DNA from: CAZIOH01 sp964540815
GTDB taxonomy: Bacteria > Myxococcota_A > Polyangia > Fen-1088
Length of the DNA: 41,881 bases
Reading direction: 5' to 3'
NCBI GenBank assembly: GCA_964540815.1
Contig: CAZIOH010000057.1
Span: forward strand, 1 to 41,881
A program made the position numbers and the translations under genes. This document shows, in pieces, positions 16,317 to 24,036 of the stretch; the first letter of the stretch is position 1; every line of letters begins with the position of its first letter. Below the pieces are notes generated by a model that worked only from the letters and a program-made list of their open reading frames with translations, searched no databases and was not told the DNA's origin.

Positions 16317-17315
16317 ATGCTCGATCCCCGGACGGAGCTCGCGGACCTGCACATTCACGTGGGGGCCGCCGTCGCCCCGCACATCCTGTGGTCGATCGCC
16401 CACGACCAGGGGTTCAAGCTGCCGGTCTCGACCTACTGGGAGTTCCGGGACCTGGTCACCGCCACCCCGAGCACCGTGTCGTCGCTCGGGGACTACCTCG
16501 CGATCCTGCACCAGTGGACCGAGAAGATTCAGTCCTCCCCGGCGGCGATCGAGCGCTCGATCTACGAGATCATCGGCAAGGAGTTCCGCTCGAGCTCGGT
16601 CACGTTGATCGAGCTCCGCTTCAACCCCATGAAGCGCAACCTCGGCGGGGAGCGCGACCTCGACCACATCATCCACGCGGCCCTGCGCGGGATGGATCGG
16701 GCCTGCCTCGAGTACGGGGTGCGGGCGGGATTGATCTTCTGCCTGGCGCGCGAATTCCCCTTCATGCTGAACGAGATCCTGGTCAAGAAGGCGGTGAAGT
16801 ACCGCTCGCGCGGGGTGATCGGGATCGATCTGGCCGGGCCCGAGATCCACACCCTCGAGCTCAGCCCCGAGGCCGAGGGCTACAAGGAGCTGTTCTCGCG
16901 GGCGCGCGCGGCCGGGCTCGGCACCACCGTGCACACCGGCGAGACCGCGTACACCTCGGCGCGTGGCGTGCTGGCGGTCATCGACAAGCTGGCGCCGTCG
17001 CGCATCGGGCACGGGGTGGCCGCCGCCGCCGATCCGGAGGCGATTCGGCGCCTGGCGGAGACCGGCACGGTGCTCGAGATCTGTCCGAGCTCCAACCTGC
17101 GCACCCACGCGGTCGCCGATCTCGCGGAGCTCGGCACCGCGCTGCGGGCCTTCGGGGCCGCCGGGGTCCGGTTCACCATCAACACCGACGGACCGTACCT
17201 GCTCAACACCCACTTGCGGCAGGAGATCGAGCTCTTGCTCGGGGCGAGCATCCTCACCGAGGCCCAGGTCGAGCAGTGCATCGCCAACGCCCACTCCGCC
17301 ACCTTCCTGCGCTGA
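16317..17315 (+). CDS. Adenosine-deaminase-family amidohydrolase
   Basis: A 332-residue TIM-barrel metal-dependent deaminase. Zinc and catalytic residues are visible: H12 and H14 in DLHIHVG, H206 and Glu209 in HTGE, H232 in RIGHG, and Asp291 in NTDGP. In adenosine deaminases the last motif is NTDDP, where the second Asp contacts the adenine ring. Here it is Gly, and the N-terminal DLHxHLDG also reads DLHIHVGA, so the true substrate may not be adenosine. Other 6-aminopurine derivatives, such as aminofutalosine, are possible. ATG 16317 is chosen because the upstream frame is low-complexity Arg/Ala sequence. The next gene probably starts 40 bp inside this one. Confidence 0.8.
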   Translation: MLDPRTELADLHIHVGAAVAPHILWSIAHDQGFKLPVSTYWEFRDLVTATPSTVSSLGDYLAILHQWTEKIQSSPAAIERSIYEIIGKEFRSSSVTLIELRFNPMKRNLGGERDLDHIIHAALRGMDRACLEYGVRAGLIFCLAREFPFMLNEILVKKAVKYRSRGVIGIDLAGPEIHTLELSPEAEGYKELFSRARAAGLGTTVHTGETAYTSARGVLAVIDKLAPSRIGHGVAAAADPEAIRRLAETGTVLEICPSSNLRTHAVADLAELGTALRAFGAAGVRFTINTDGPYLLNTHLRQEIELLLGASILTEAQVEQCIANAHSATFLR

Positions 17316-19822
17316 AGTCCTCGCCGACGCGGAGGTGGCTGCTGACGGCGCTGGCCTGCCTGGCCTGTCACCGGTCGCCGGCGGCGGGAGGCGGGCGCCT
17401 CCTCGGCCTCGGCGCCCGGACGGCGGCGATCGGCAACGCGGCCTGGACCCCCACAAGGTCGCCCCTCGCGCGACGGGGCGGCGAGATCTCGGAGCGGTTC
17501 GCGCTCGAGCGGCGCTGGCTGCTGTCGGTCCAGGTCAACGATGCCGCGTCGCCCGTCAACCGCGCGGCCTTCGCGCGCGCCGAGCGGGAGCTGGCCGAGC
17601 TGCCCGGTGTGCGGGCGGTCGTCGGGCCATCCTCCCTCTTGTCCTTTGACCTCGGCGCGAACGGGCAGGTGGTCACCGAGCCGTTCTTGCCGGCGTTCCT
17701 GCCGCCTCCGTTGCCCGCGGAGGGGGGGATTGCCCCGCCGCCGCCGGTGCCAGCCCCGACCGAGGTCGTCGGCATCTCCGGCACCGGTGCGGCCGCCACG
17801 GACGCCCCGGACGAGGCCGCGCGCCGGCGACTCGAGCGCCGCCCGGACGCAGCCGGCTGGTTCATGTCGCGGGACGGGACCGAGGTGCGGCTGCTGGTCG
17901 AGATGGACGACGCCAGCACCGCCCGGCTGCATCTCGCGGGCGTGGAGCAGGCGCTCGGACGCATCCTGCTGGATTCGGGCGTGGTGCTGCTCGGTGGCCC
18001 TCCCGTGGCGGAGCCCCTGTTGCCGGTCCCGGATCGTGGCTCGGTGCCGCTCTCGCCGCTGCTTCCCCTGCTGGTGGTCGCGGCGTTCCTGACGGTCTTT
18101 GCCGTCCCCGCGCTCTACCGCGCCAAGCCCAGCTGGCAGCGGGCCGCGCTCGCGGCCTCGGGGGGGGGCCTCGCGGCGTCCGCCCTGGGCATGTTCGCGC
18201 CGGTGGAGCCGGTCCGCCGCTACGCCTGGTGCGCGGGAGGGATCGCCGTCCTCGCGGTGCTGCTGATCGAGGCCCTGGTCCGGGGACGTGTGGCCAAGCT
18301 GTCCCGGGCGGTCCCCCGGCGCTCGGGTCCATCCCAGGGGGGCGGGATTCGCTTCGCCGCCCCCTGGCCGGTCGTGGTGTCCTGCGTGGGGTTGCTGGTC
18401 TTCCAGCTCGACCGCCGCGCCGAGCTCCGGCTCGAGACGCATCTGTGGCAGGGCGCCCGGCTGGCGTTCGTCAGCCTGCGCGGAGATCTCGGCGAGCCCA
18501 TCGTCCTGCGCGAGCTGCGGCGGCTCGCGGACTTCGTCCGGGGCGAGCCCGACGTGGTCGAGGCCTGGTCGATCGCCGACACCGTCGGCTCGTTGAGCTC
18601 GGCGGCCTCGGGCCGCCTCGCAGGATGGCCAGGAGGACGGCCTGACGAGCGTGCCGGGGCCGGCGGAGGGATCTTGCTCGACGAGCGGGGCGGGATCCCC
18701 GAGGATCGCCGGACGGTGGACCAGCTGCTCGCACGGGCCAGCGACGACGCCGCGGCCAGGCTGCTCGTCACCTCCGACCGGAAGGAGGCGTTGCTGGTGG
18801 TGCGCCTGGATCCCGCCGCGGATCGCGAGCGGATCGCCCATCGCCTCGGGGTGTACGTCGCGCGCGGGCTGCGCCACACGCTGGCCCGGGTGGATGCGGA
18901 CGACGACGCGGCGCCGATCGCCGCGCGCGGCTTCGCCCGAGGGGTGGCGGCCGGCGACGGGGACCTGCGCGTGCGGCGCCTGTGTGGGCGCGCCGGACGC
19001 AACCTCGACGAGAGCGACGCCGCCGAGATCACCCGCTCCATGCGGCAGGCGACGCTGGCACCGAACGTCGATCTCGCGCGATTGCAGGGCGAGCTCCGCC
19101 AGCGGGTCCTCGAGCTCGTGGAGCGGGTCGCCTTTGCGGAGCGGCGGGTGGCCCTGCCGCGCGCCAGCGCCACGCTGCGGCTGGCCGACGAGCTCGCGCG
19201 GGAGCCCTGGCACAGCACCACCGCCGACGTGACCCGGCTGGTCCTCCACAGCGGCCTCGGGCGGGAGCTCGAGCGGGCGCTGGCGGAGCGAGCGGCGGAG
19301 CTCGCGGCGGACCTCGCGGGGATCCGCCGACGCAACGCCGGGCGGCTCGTCGTGCGGGCGCTGCTGTCGGATCTGGATCTGCCGGTCGAGGGACGGCTGT
19401 CGGAGGAGATCCGCGACACGGTCTTCGAGGCCATGGGACCCGTGGTGGGGGTCGAGGTGGCCGCCACGCCCGAGGCGGCGGTCCGGGGCCCCGCGCCGGG
19501 CCATTCGCCGGTGTTTCGGCTGGATGGCTTCGTCGTCGGAGGCATCGCGCAGGACGCTGCCCTCTCCGAGGCGTGGGTCAGCCGCCTGTGGGTCGGGCTC
19601 GGGGTGGTGGCGCTGTGGCTGGCCGGGACGTTGATGGCCATCGGTGGCCCGCGCGCCCTTGGCTGGTTTCCGGTCGCGCTCGCGCCCTGCGCGCTGGCCC
19701 TGGCCGCACCCACCCTCGGCGCGGTCGCGGCCGGGATCTGGTGGCTGGCCGTGGCTTCGGGCGCCCTGGCGGGCGGCGTGGTGTTCGCCGTGGTCTTCGC
19801 ACCGTCGTGGAGGAGACCATGA
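17276..19822 (+). CDS. Atypical MMPL/RND-superfamily-like membrane protein
   Basis: About 848 residues. RRWLLTALACLAC near residue 20 is a short anchor or signal. A periplasmic porter-like segment follows (ISERFALERRWLLSVQVND, then LAELPGVRAVVGPSSL), then three hydrophobic segments (about 256-280, 290-312, 315-335) and one at 363-380. A second porter-like segment at about 394-438 (FVSLRGDLGEPIVLRELRR, EPDVVEAWSIADTV) strongly resembles MMPL exporters. A long soluble Arg-rich region and three C-terminal membrane segments (767-845) complete it. Canonical MMPL proteins have 11-12 membrane helices; about eight are visible here. The start is uncertain: GTG 17276 overlaps the deaminase by 40 bp and no ATG is available before the anchor. 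Its stop overlaps the lipoprotein ATG (ATGA). Transport of a lipid or envelope component is inference. Confidence 0.7.
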   Translation: MHRQRPLRHLPALKSSPTRRWLLTALACLACHRSPAAGGGRLLGLGARTAAIGNAAWTPTRSPLARRGGEISERFALERRWLLSVQVNDAASPVNRAAFARAERELAELPGVRAVVGPSSLLSFDLGANGQVVTEPFLPAFLPPPLPAEGGIAPPPPVPAPTEVVGISGTGAAATDAPDEAARRRLERRPDAAGWFMSRDGTEVRLLVEMDDASTARLHLAGVEQALGRILLDSGVVLLGGPPVAEPLLPVPDRGSVPLSPLLPLLVVAAFLTVFAVPALYRAKPSWQRAALAASGGGLAASALGMFAPVEPVRRYAWCAGGIAVLAVLLIEALVRGRVAKLSRAVPRRSGPSQGGGIRFAAPWPVVVSCVGLLVFQLDRRAELRLETHLWQGARLAFVSLRGDLGEPIVLRELRRLADFVRGEPDVVEAWSIADTVGSLSSAASGRLAGWPGGRPDERAGAGGGILLDERGGIPEDRRTVDQLLARASDDAAARLLVTSDRKEALLVVRLDPAADRERIAHRLGVYVARGLRHTLARVDADDDAAPIAARGFARGVAAGDGDLRVRRLCGRAGRNLDESDAAEITRSMRQATLAPNVDLARLQGELRQRVLELVERVAFAERRVALPRASATLRLADELAREPWHSTTADVTRLVLHSGLGRELERALAERAAELAADLAGIRRRNAGRLVVRALLSDLDLPVEGRLSEEIRDTVFEAMGPVVGVEVAATPEAAVRGPAPGHSPVFRLDGFVVGGIAQDAALSEAWVSRLWVGLGVVALWLAGTLMAIGGPRALGWFPVALAPCALALAAPTLGAVAAGIWWLAVASGALAGGVVFAVVFAPSWRRP

Positions 19823-21522
19823 GCCTCGGCGGTCCCGCCTGCCGCGGGACGCGGTCCCGCCCTGCCCGCGGGTCTGGCGCGGGGCCCTCGGCGACGGTGG
19901 GCGGTGGGGCGGCGACGCGCGCGGCCCTGGCGGCCGTGGCGGCCGTGGCGGCCTTGCTCGCGGGTGGCTGTGGTGGGACGCCCTGGTTTCTCGGCGCGCC
20001 CCTCGATGGTCACCCTTCGATCCCCGCCCGCAGCCGGGTGGTCACCGTGGCCGAGCACCGGCACAACGCCGAGGCCGCGCGCGCCGCCGGCGACGGCGTC
20101 GACGAGATCGCCGAGCTCGAGGCCATCGAGGAACGGGATGCCCTTCACGATGCCGAGCGCGCCCGCCTGGTCGAGCTCCTGCTGGCGCGCGCGGGCGACT
20201 GGATTGCGCTGCAGCGGCCGATCCCCCTCGTGGCCGATCTGCGGAACGTCGTGACGCTGGCCCCGGGGCGGCGACTGGCGCTCGCGCGCCCGTTGCGACG
20301 CGCCGAGCGGGCGGCAGGAGATACCTGGCTGGCCATGGGCCAGTCGAGTCAGGCCGAGGAGGAGTATCGACACGCGGAGCGCGACGGCATGGGTGGGATG
20401 ACCTTTCGCTTCCGCGCCGTGTGGGGGGCCGCGGTGGGGGATCTCGATCTGCCCACGCTCGAGGAGGCCCTGACCGAGCTCCCAGGGAAGGTCCTCGCCA
20501 CCTTCTCGGAGGCTTACCTCGCCGCCGGGGGAGCCAGGCCGGCCGTCCTCGATCGCGCGTGGGCGGCCGCGCGCGTGCACGGGCCAGCGGATCTCGCCCG
20601 GCGACTCGACGAGAGGCGCCGGAGCGCGCGGGTGGCCGGCGCTCCGGGTGAGGGCACCTCGCCGTCAGGGGTCCCTTCGAGCGCGCCGGGCGCCCTCGCC
20701 CCGGGGGCGGAAGGTCCCGAGCCGCCCCCGCCCGCCACCGGGGTGTCGCCGCCGACCGCCTTGCCCGCGCCGGCGTCTCCGACTCCCGCCGCATCCGCGG
20801 CCGTGACGCCCGCGCTCGCGGCGAATCCGAATCCGGCTCCGACCCCACCTCGCCCTCCAGCTTTGCCGCGGGCACTCCCGGCCGGGGTCGTCCCCCCCGA
20901 GCCACCCGACGACGATCCATGGCGGGATCTGTATCGTGGTCCCACCCTGGCGCGGCGGCTGATGCCGGCGGCTCGTCGACACCCGGAGGTGCTGGCCGCC
21001 GGCCCGCGATCACGGGAGCTCGCCGTGCATCTGCTCGCCGAGGATCCGACCTCGCCGGATTCCCTGGAGCTGGCGGCGCGCATCGAGGCGCTCGCGGGTC
21101 GGGTGGACAGCGCCGCCAGCAAGCTCGAGGATCTGGTCTTCTATTCGGGCGACAAGGTGCGCGCGGCCGCTCGGGTGGCGGTCGTCTGGCAGGAAGCCGG
21201 GCAGCCCCGTCGGGCCTGCGCCGCCTGGGAGCAGGCGGCCCTGGCCGGCGCCGTCGACGATCCGCACTGGTGTCAGTTCCTCCGCTGCGCCGCCGAGACG
21301 CCTGGCGCCAGCAACCTCGACCTGGCCGAGCGGTTCGTGAGCGGGCGGGCCCCGAACCTGTCGTGTGCGCGGCCGGGGCCCAGAGCCCCGTCGGCTCCGA
21401 TCTCCCCCGCCTTCTCGCCCGGCCTTCCCGCCGTCGAGCCACCGCCCGCGCCCGCGCCCACCCCGGGCCCGTCCAGCGGCATTCCGGGGCGTCGTCGCGG
21501 TCAGCGCTTGCGCTCCTCGTAG
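19819..21522 (+). CDS. Large Pro/Ala-rich lipoprotein with TPR-like helical repeats
   Basis: A 567-residue lipoprotein. After an unusually long, Arg-containing n-region, a hydrophobic core (ALAAVAAVAALLAGG) leads to a lipobox with Cys51 (LAGGC). The N-terminal half is helical and repeat-like (AEHRHNAEAARAAGDG, ELEAIEERDALHDAERARL). A Pro/Ala-rich linker spans about residues 275-360. The second helical half has TPR-style phrasing (AVHLLAEDPTSPDSLELAAR, VVWQEAGQPRRACAAWEQAA). The start codon overlaps the stop of the MMPL-like gene, so the two are translationally coupled and probably act together at the envelope. The 3' end overlaps the convergent sulfatase-like gene by 22 bp. No named family recognised. 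Confidence 0.75.
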   Translation: MSLGGPACRGTRSRPARGSGAGPSATVGGGAATRAALAAVAAVAALLAGGCGGTPWFLGAPLDGHPSIPARSRVVTVAEHRHNAEAARAAGDGVDEIAELEAIEERDALHDAERARLVELLLARAGDWIALQRPIPLVADLRNVVTLAPGRRLALARPLRRAERAAGDTWLAMGQSSQAEEEYRHAERDGMGGMTFRFRAVWGAAVGDLDLPTLEEALTELPGKVLATFSEAYLAAGGARPAVLDRAWAAARVHGPADLARRLDERRRSARVAGAPGEGTSPSGVPSSAPGALAPGAEGPEPPPPATGVSPPTALPAPASPTPAASAAVTPALAANPNPAPTPPRPPALPRALPAGVVPPEPPDDDPWRDLYRGPTLARRLMPAARRHPEVLAAGPRSRELAVHLLAEDPTSPDSLELAARIEALAGRVDSAASKLEDLVFYSGDKVRAAARVAVVWQEAGQPRRACAAWEQAALAGAVDDPHWCQFLRCAAETPGASNLDLAERFVSGRAPNLSCARPGPRAPSAPISPAFSPGLPAVEPPPAPAPTPGPSSGIPGRRRGQRLRSS

Positions 21523-23942
21523 GCGAGGAGTCGCGCGCGCAGCCGGTCGAAGGTCGCCCGGTAGGCGCCGTCGTCCGTGAGGTTCTTCTTCTCCCCGGGA
21601 TCGGTGCGCAGATCGTAGAGCTCCCACCGGCGCTCGCTGATCCGGTGAATCAGCTTCTTGTCGTCGTCGATGATCATCATCGCGTGGTGGGGCCAGGCCG
21701 TGGCGGGCATCAACTCGGCGTACACCGGCCGCGGTGGCAGCGACGCCCCCTCGATGAGCGGCAACAAGCTCCGCCCGCGGAACGATCTCGGAATCGGGGC
21801 ACCGACCAGCGCCAGCAACGTGGGCGCCACGTCCATCGCCGCGACCGGTTCGCTGCGCACGACCGGGTCCTGGCCCGGGACCGCGATGATGAGGGGAATG
21901 CGCAGCTGCTCGTCGAAGAGATCCTGCCCGTGAAAGAAGGCCTTGTGCTCGCCCCAGGCCTCGCCATGATCGGCCATGACCACCACCGTGGTGCTGTCGC
22001 GAAGCCCGAGCTCGTCGAGCGCCCCCAGCAGCTTGCCTATCCACGAGTCGACGTACGCGATCTCGAGATCGTACTTCTCCATCAAGCCCGCCACCCCGCC
22101 GAGGCCGGTGGGTGGAAACTCCTTGTGGGTCATGTAGCTCGAGTGCGGCTCGAACAGGTGGGTCCACAGGACGAACCGTTCGTGCCGGCTCGCCGCCTTC
22201 TTGAGCCGCGCCACCGCCCGCGGCACGAGGCGCGGCGAGGCGATGTCCTTGTTGGACTCGGCGATGGTCCCGGCCCCGTCGTTCGACCACTCCGCGAAGG
22301 CCTTGCTGATCCCCCGATCCGGCGTGAAGTAGAAGTGCGAGAAGATCCCGAGCGGCGTCAGCCCCGCCGCCCTGAGGTCCTCGAACATGCTGCGGTTCGA
22401 GGCCAGGACCTGGGGATAGTTCACGCTCGGCTTGTCCCACTTGACGCCCGAAGGGATCTGGCTGGTCAAGATCGACGGGAACGAGCGGGGCGTGTTCGGG
22501 GCCTGAGACCACACCCGCCGGAAGTAGGCGCCGCGGCGGGCCAGGGCGTCGAGGTTGGGCGTGAGCGAGTGTCCGTCGGGCCGCTCGTAGCCGGCCACCC
22601 CGAGGCGATCGGCCCGCAGGGCATCGATGGTGATGAGCAAGATGTTGCCACGAAACGGCCCCGCCGCTCGCTCGGCCGCCGGCGCCGGCTGGCTCGCCGC
22701 CGTCGACTCCGGTGGCCGTGGGCCGCCCTCGTCGCTGCTGGGTGGCCCACCGGAGTCGACGGCGGTGGCCTCGGTCCGGGCCGCCTCCGGGCTCGGGGCG
22801 TGGCGATCGCGCGAGCCTTCGCGCGAGCCTTCGCGCGAGCCTTCGTGCGAGGCCGGCCGGTCACCGACCGGCGCCGGGTGGTCGAGGTCGGCGTCGTCCT
22901 CTGCTTCGGCCTCGGGGACGGCATCCCCCCCCTCGCAGTTCTCGTCGATGCCGTTGCCCGGGATGTCCTCGGCGCCGGGGTGGATCTCTGCCGAGCGATC
23001 GTCGCAGTCCCCGCCCCCGAAGCGGTCCGAGAACCCGTCGCCGTCGCGATCGGTGGCGGCGCGAGCCAGCCGAAGCCCCAGACGCAGCCCGAGGGATCCG
23101 TCGTCGATGGCCCGGAACGCCGGGGAAGCCGCGTCGAGGTGTGCGGCCCCCCACAGCGCCGCCAGGATCACCGCCACGAGCCCGAGCTCGGCGGACGGGA
23201 CGACCCAGGGAGCCCCGGCGAGCCTCCGCTCGAGCCCGCGGGCCCGCCGCCTCCCGTCGGCCGATCGGTACCAGTAGAGCCCATGCGCGAGCCCGAGGAC
23301 GAGCGCGATGGCGAGCGCCACGAACGGCGACAGATCGAGCACGCGCCAGTCGGCGCGCGAGAAGGCCGCGACGGCCGCCAGGATTCCGGCGACCACGCAG
23401 GCGAGCAGCACCACGCCGGTCGTGCCCATGCGCTCGTGGCGCGGCAGGCGTGGTGTCACCCACCGCCCGATGGGCCGGCTCACGGCGAGGCCGAGCGCGA
23501 TCGCGACCGGAGCGGCCAGCAACACGAGGCCACCCACCGCGATGGTCGCCAGTCGGTCGCTCTGCATGGGACGGGCGATGCGCTGGTGCCCGAGCGCGAC
23601 GGCCACCGCGAGGGTCGCGATCGTGACCAGGCCCGAGAGCAATCCGGTGGTCACCGCGCGGTCGAACCACTCGTCGTAGCGGATGCGTGGCCAGCGGCCT
23701 GGAATCGCCGAGACGGAGCCCCACACCAGCGCGGCGCCGAGGGCGCCGAGGCAGAGCCCGGCGAGCCCGTAGAGACCGAGGGCCACCAGGCAGACTGCGC
23801 CGAAGGAACGCGGACCGGCCGCCCGCACCATGGTGGCGACCACGTCGCAGGCACCCGCCCCGAGAAATCCTGCCAGCGTCGACGCAGCGATGGGGCCCAA
23901 CTTGACCCTGGATGAAGGCGACTTCGGCACCGGCGCTTTCAT
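21501..23942 (-). CDS. Membrane-anchored sulfatase-superfamily protein with MopE calcium motif
   Basis: An 813-residue inner-membrane protein. About seven hydrophobic helices fill residues 14-290. Then comes a MopE-type metal-binding stretch at about 296-338 (DRDGDGFSDRFGGGDCDD, IDENCEG), a charged, repeat-bearing linker (about 340-425), and a periplasmic alkaline-phosphatase-superfamily domain from about 431. Metal ligands are visible in ITIDALRADRLG and MADHGEAWGEH, with FFHGQDLFDE. The nucleophile position, C in CxPSR sulfatases, reads T484 in TPRSFPSILTS, so no formylglycine can form; a phosphodiester or phosphoester substrate, or a transferase role, is more likely than sulfate. ATG 23942 gives MKAPVPKSP; an upstream ATG at 23972 is the alternative. 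It is head to head with a second superfamily member. Confidence 0.85.
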   Translation of the reverse strand: MKAPVPKSPSSRVKLGPIAASTLAGFLGAGACDVVATMVRAAGPRSFGAVCLVALGLYGLAGLCLGALGAALVWGSVSAIPGRWPRIRYDEWFDRAVTTGLLSGLVTIATLAVAVALGHQRIARPMQSDRLATIAVGGLVLLAAPVAIALGLAVSRPIGRWVTPRLPRHERMGTTGVVLLACVVAGILAAVAAFSRADWRVLDLSPFVALAIALVLGLAHGLYWYRSADGRRRARGLERRLAGAPWVVPSAELGLVAVILAALWGAAHLDAASPAFRAIDDGSLGLRLGLRLARAATDRDGDGFSDRFGGGDCDDRSAEIHPGAEDIPGNGIDENCEGGDAVPEAEAEDDADLDHPAPVGDRPASHEGSREGSREGSRDRHAPSPEAARTEATAVDSGGPPSSDEGGPRPPESTAASQPAPAAERAAGPFRGNILLITIDALRADRLGVAGYERPDGHSLTPNLDALARRGAYFRRVWSQAPNTPRSFPSILTSQIPSGVKWDKPSVNYPQVLASNRSMFEDLRAAGLTPLGIFSHFYFTPDRGISKAFAEWSNDGAGTIAESNKDIASPRLVPRAVARLKKAASRHERFVLWTHLFEPHSSYMTHKEFPPTGLGGVAGLMEKYDLEIAYVDSWIGKLLGALDELGLRDSTTVVVMADHGEAWGEHKAFFHGQDLFDEQLRIPLIIAVPGQDPVVRSEPVAAMDVAPTLLALVGAPIPRSFRGRSLLPLIEGASLPPRPVYAELMPATAWPHHAMMIIDDDKKLIHRISERRWELYDLRTDPGEKKNLTDDGAYRATFDRLRARLLAYEERKR
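22697..22765. repeat. Perfect 19-bp inverted repeat inside the sulfatase-like gene
   Basis: CCGCCGTCGACTCCGGTGG (22697-22715) and its exact reverse complement (22747-22765) are separated by 31 bp. They lie in the part encoding the variable linker between the MopE motif and the catalytic domain. Confidence 0.9.
22809..22844. repeat. Three perfect 12-bp tandem repeats
   Basis: GCGCGAGCCTTC three times in a row. In the minus-strand protein they encode repeated EGSR units in the linker of the sulfatase-like protein. Being a multiple of three, copy-number change would keep the frame. Confidence 0.9.
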
Positions 23943-24000
23943 GCAGCTACCACGCGACCCCGCGCCAGACAATACAAACGGTCTCCGGTGGGCCCGGAAC

Positions 24001-24027
24001 TTGACGTCCGACGCACGACACGATAAC
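24001..24027 (+). promoter_or_regulatory. Possible promoter of the second sulfatase-like gene
   Basis: TTGACG (24001-24006), a 15-bp spacer, GATAAC (24022-24027). The spacer is short. If real, transcription would start near 24034, just before the TTG at 24037. Confidence 0.25.
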
Positions 24028-24036
24028 TCCCGACCC

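Noticed and set aside
17276..17700. Frameshift or pseudogene at the start of the MMPL-like gene
   Set aside because: The lack of an ATG and the short anchor raised suspicion, but the frame is continuous to 19822 and porter-type motifs appear in order, so a GTG start inside the deaminase gene is a simpler explanation.
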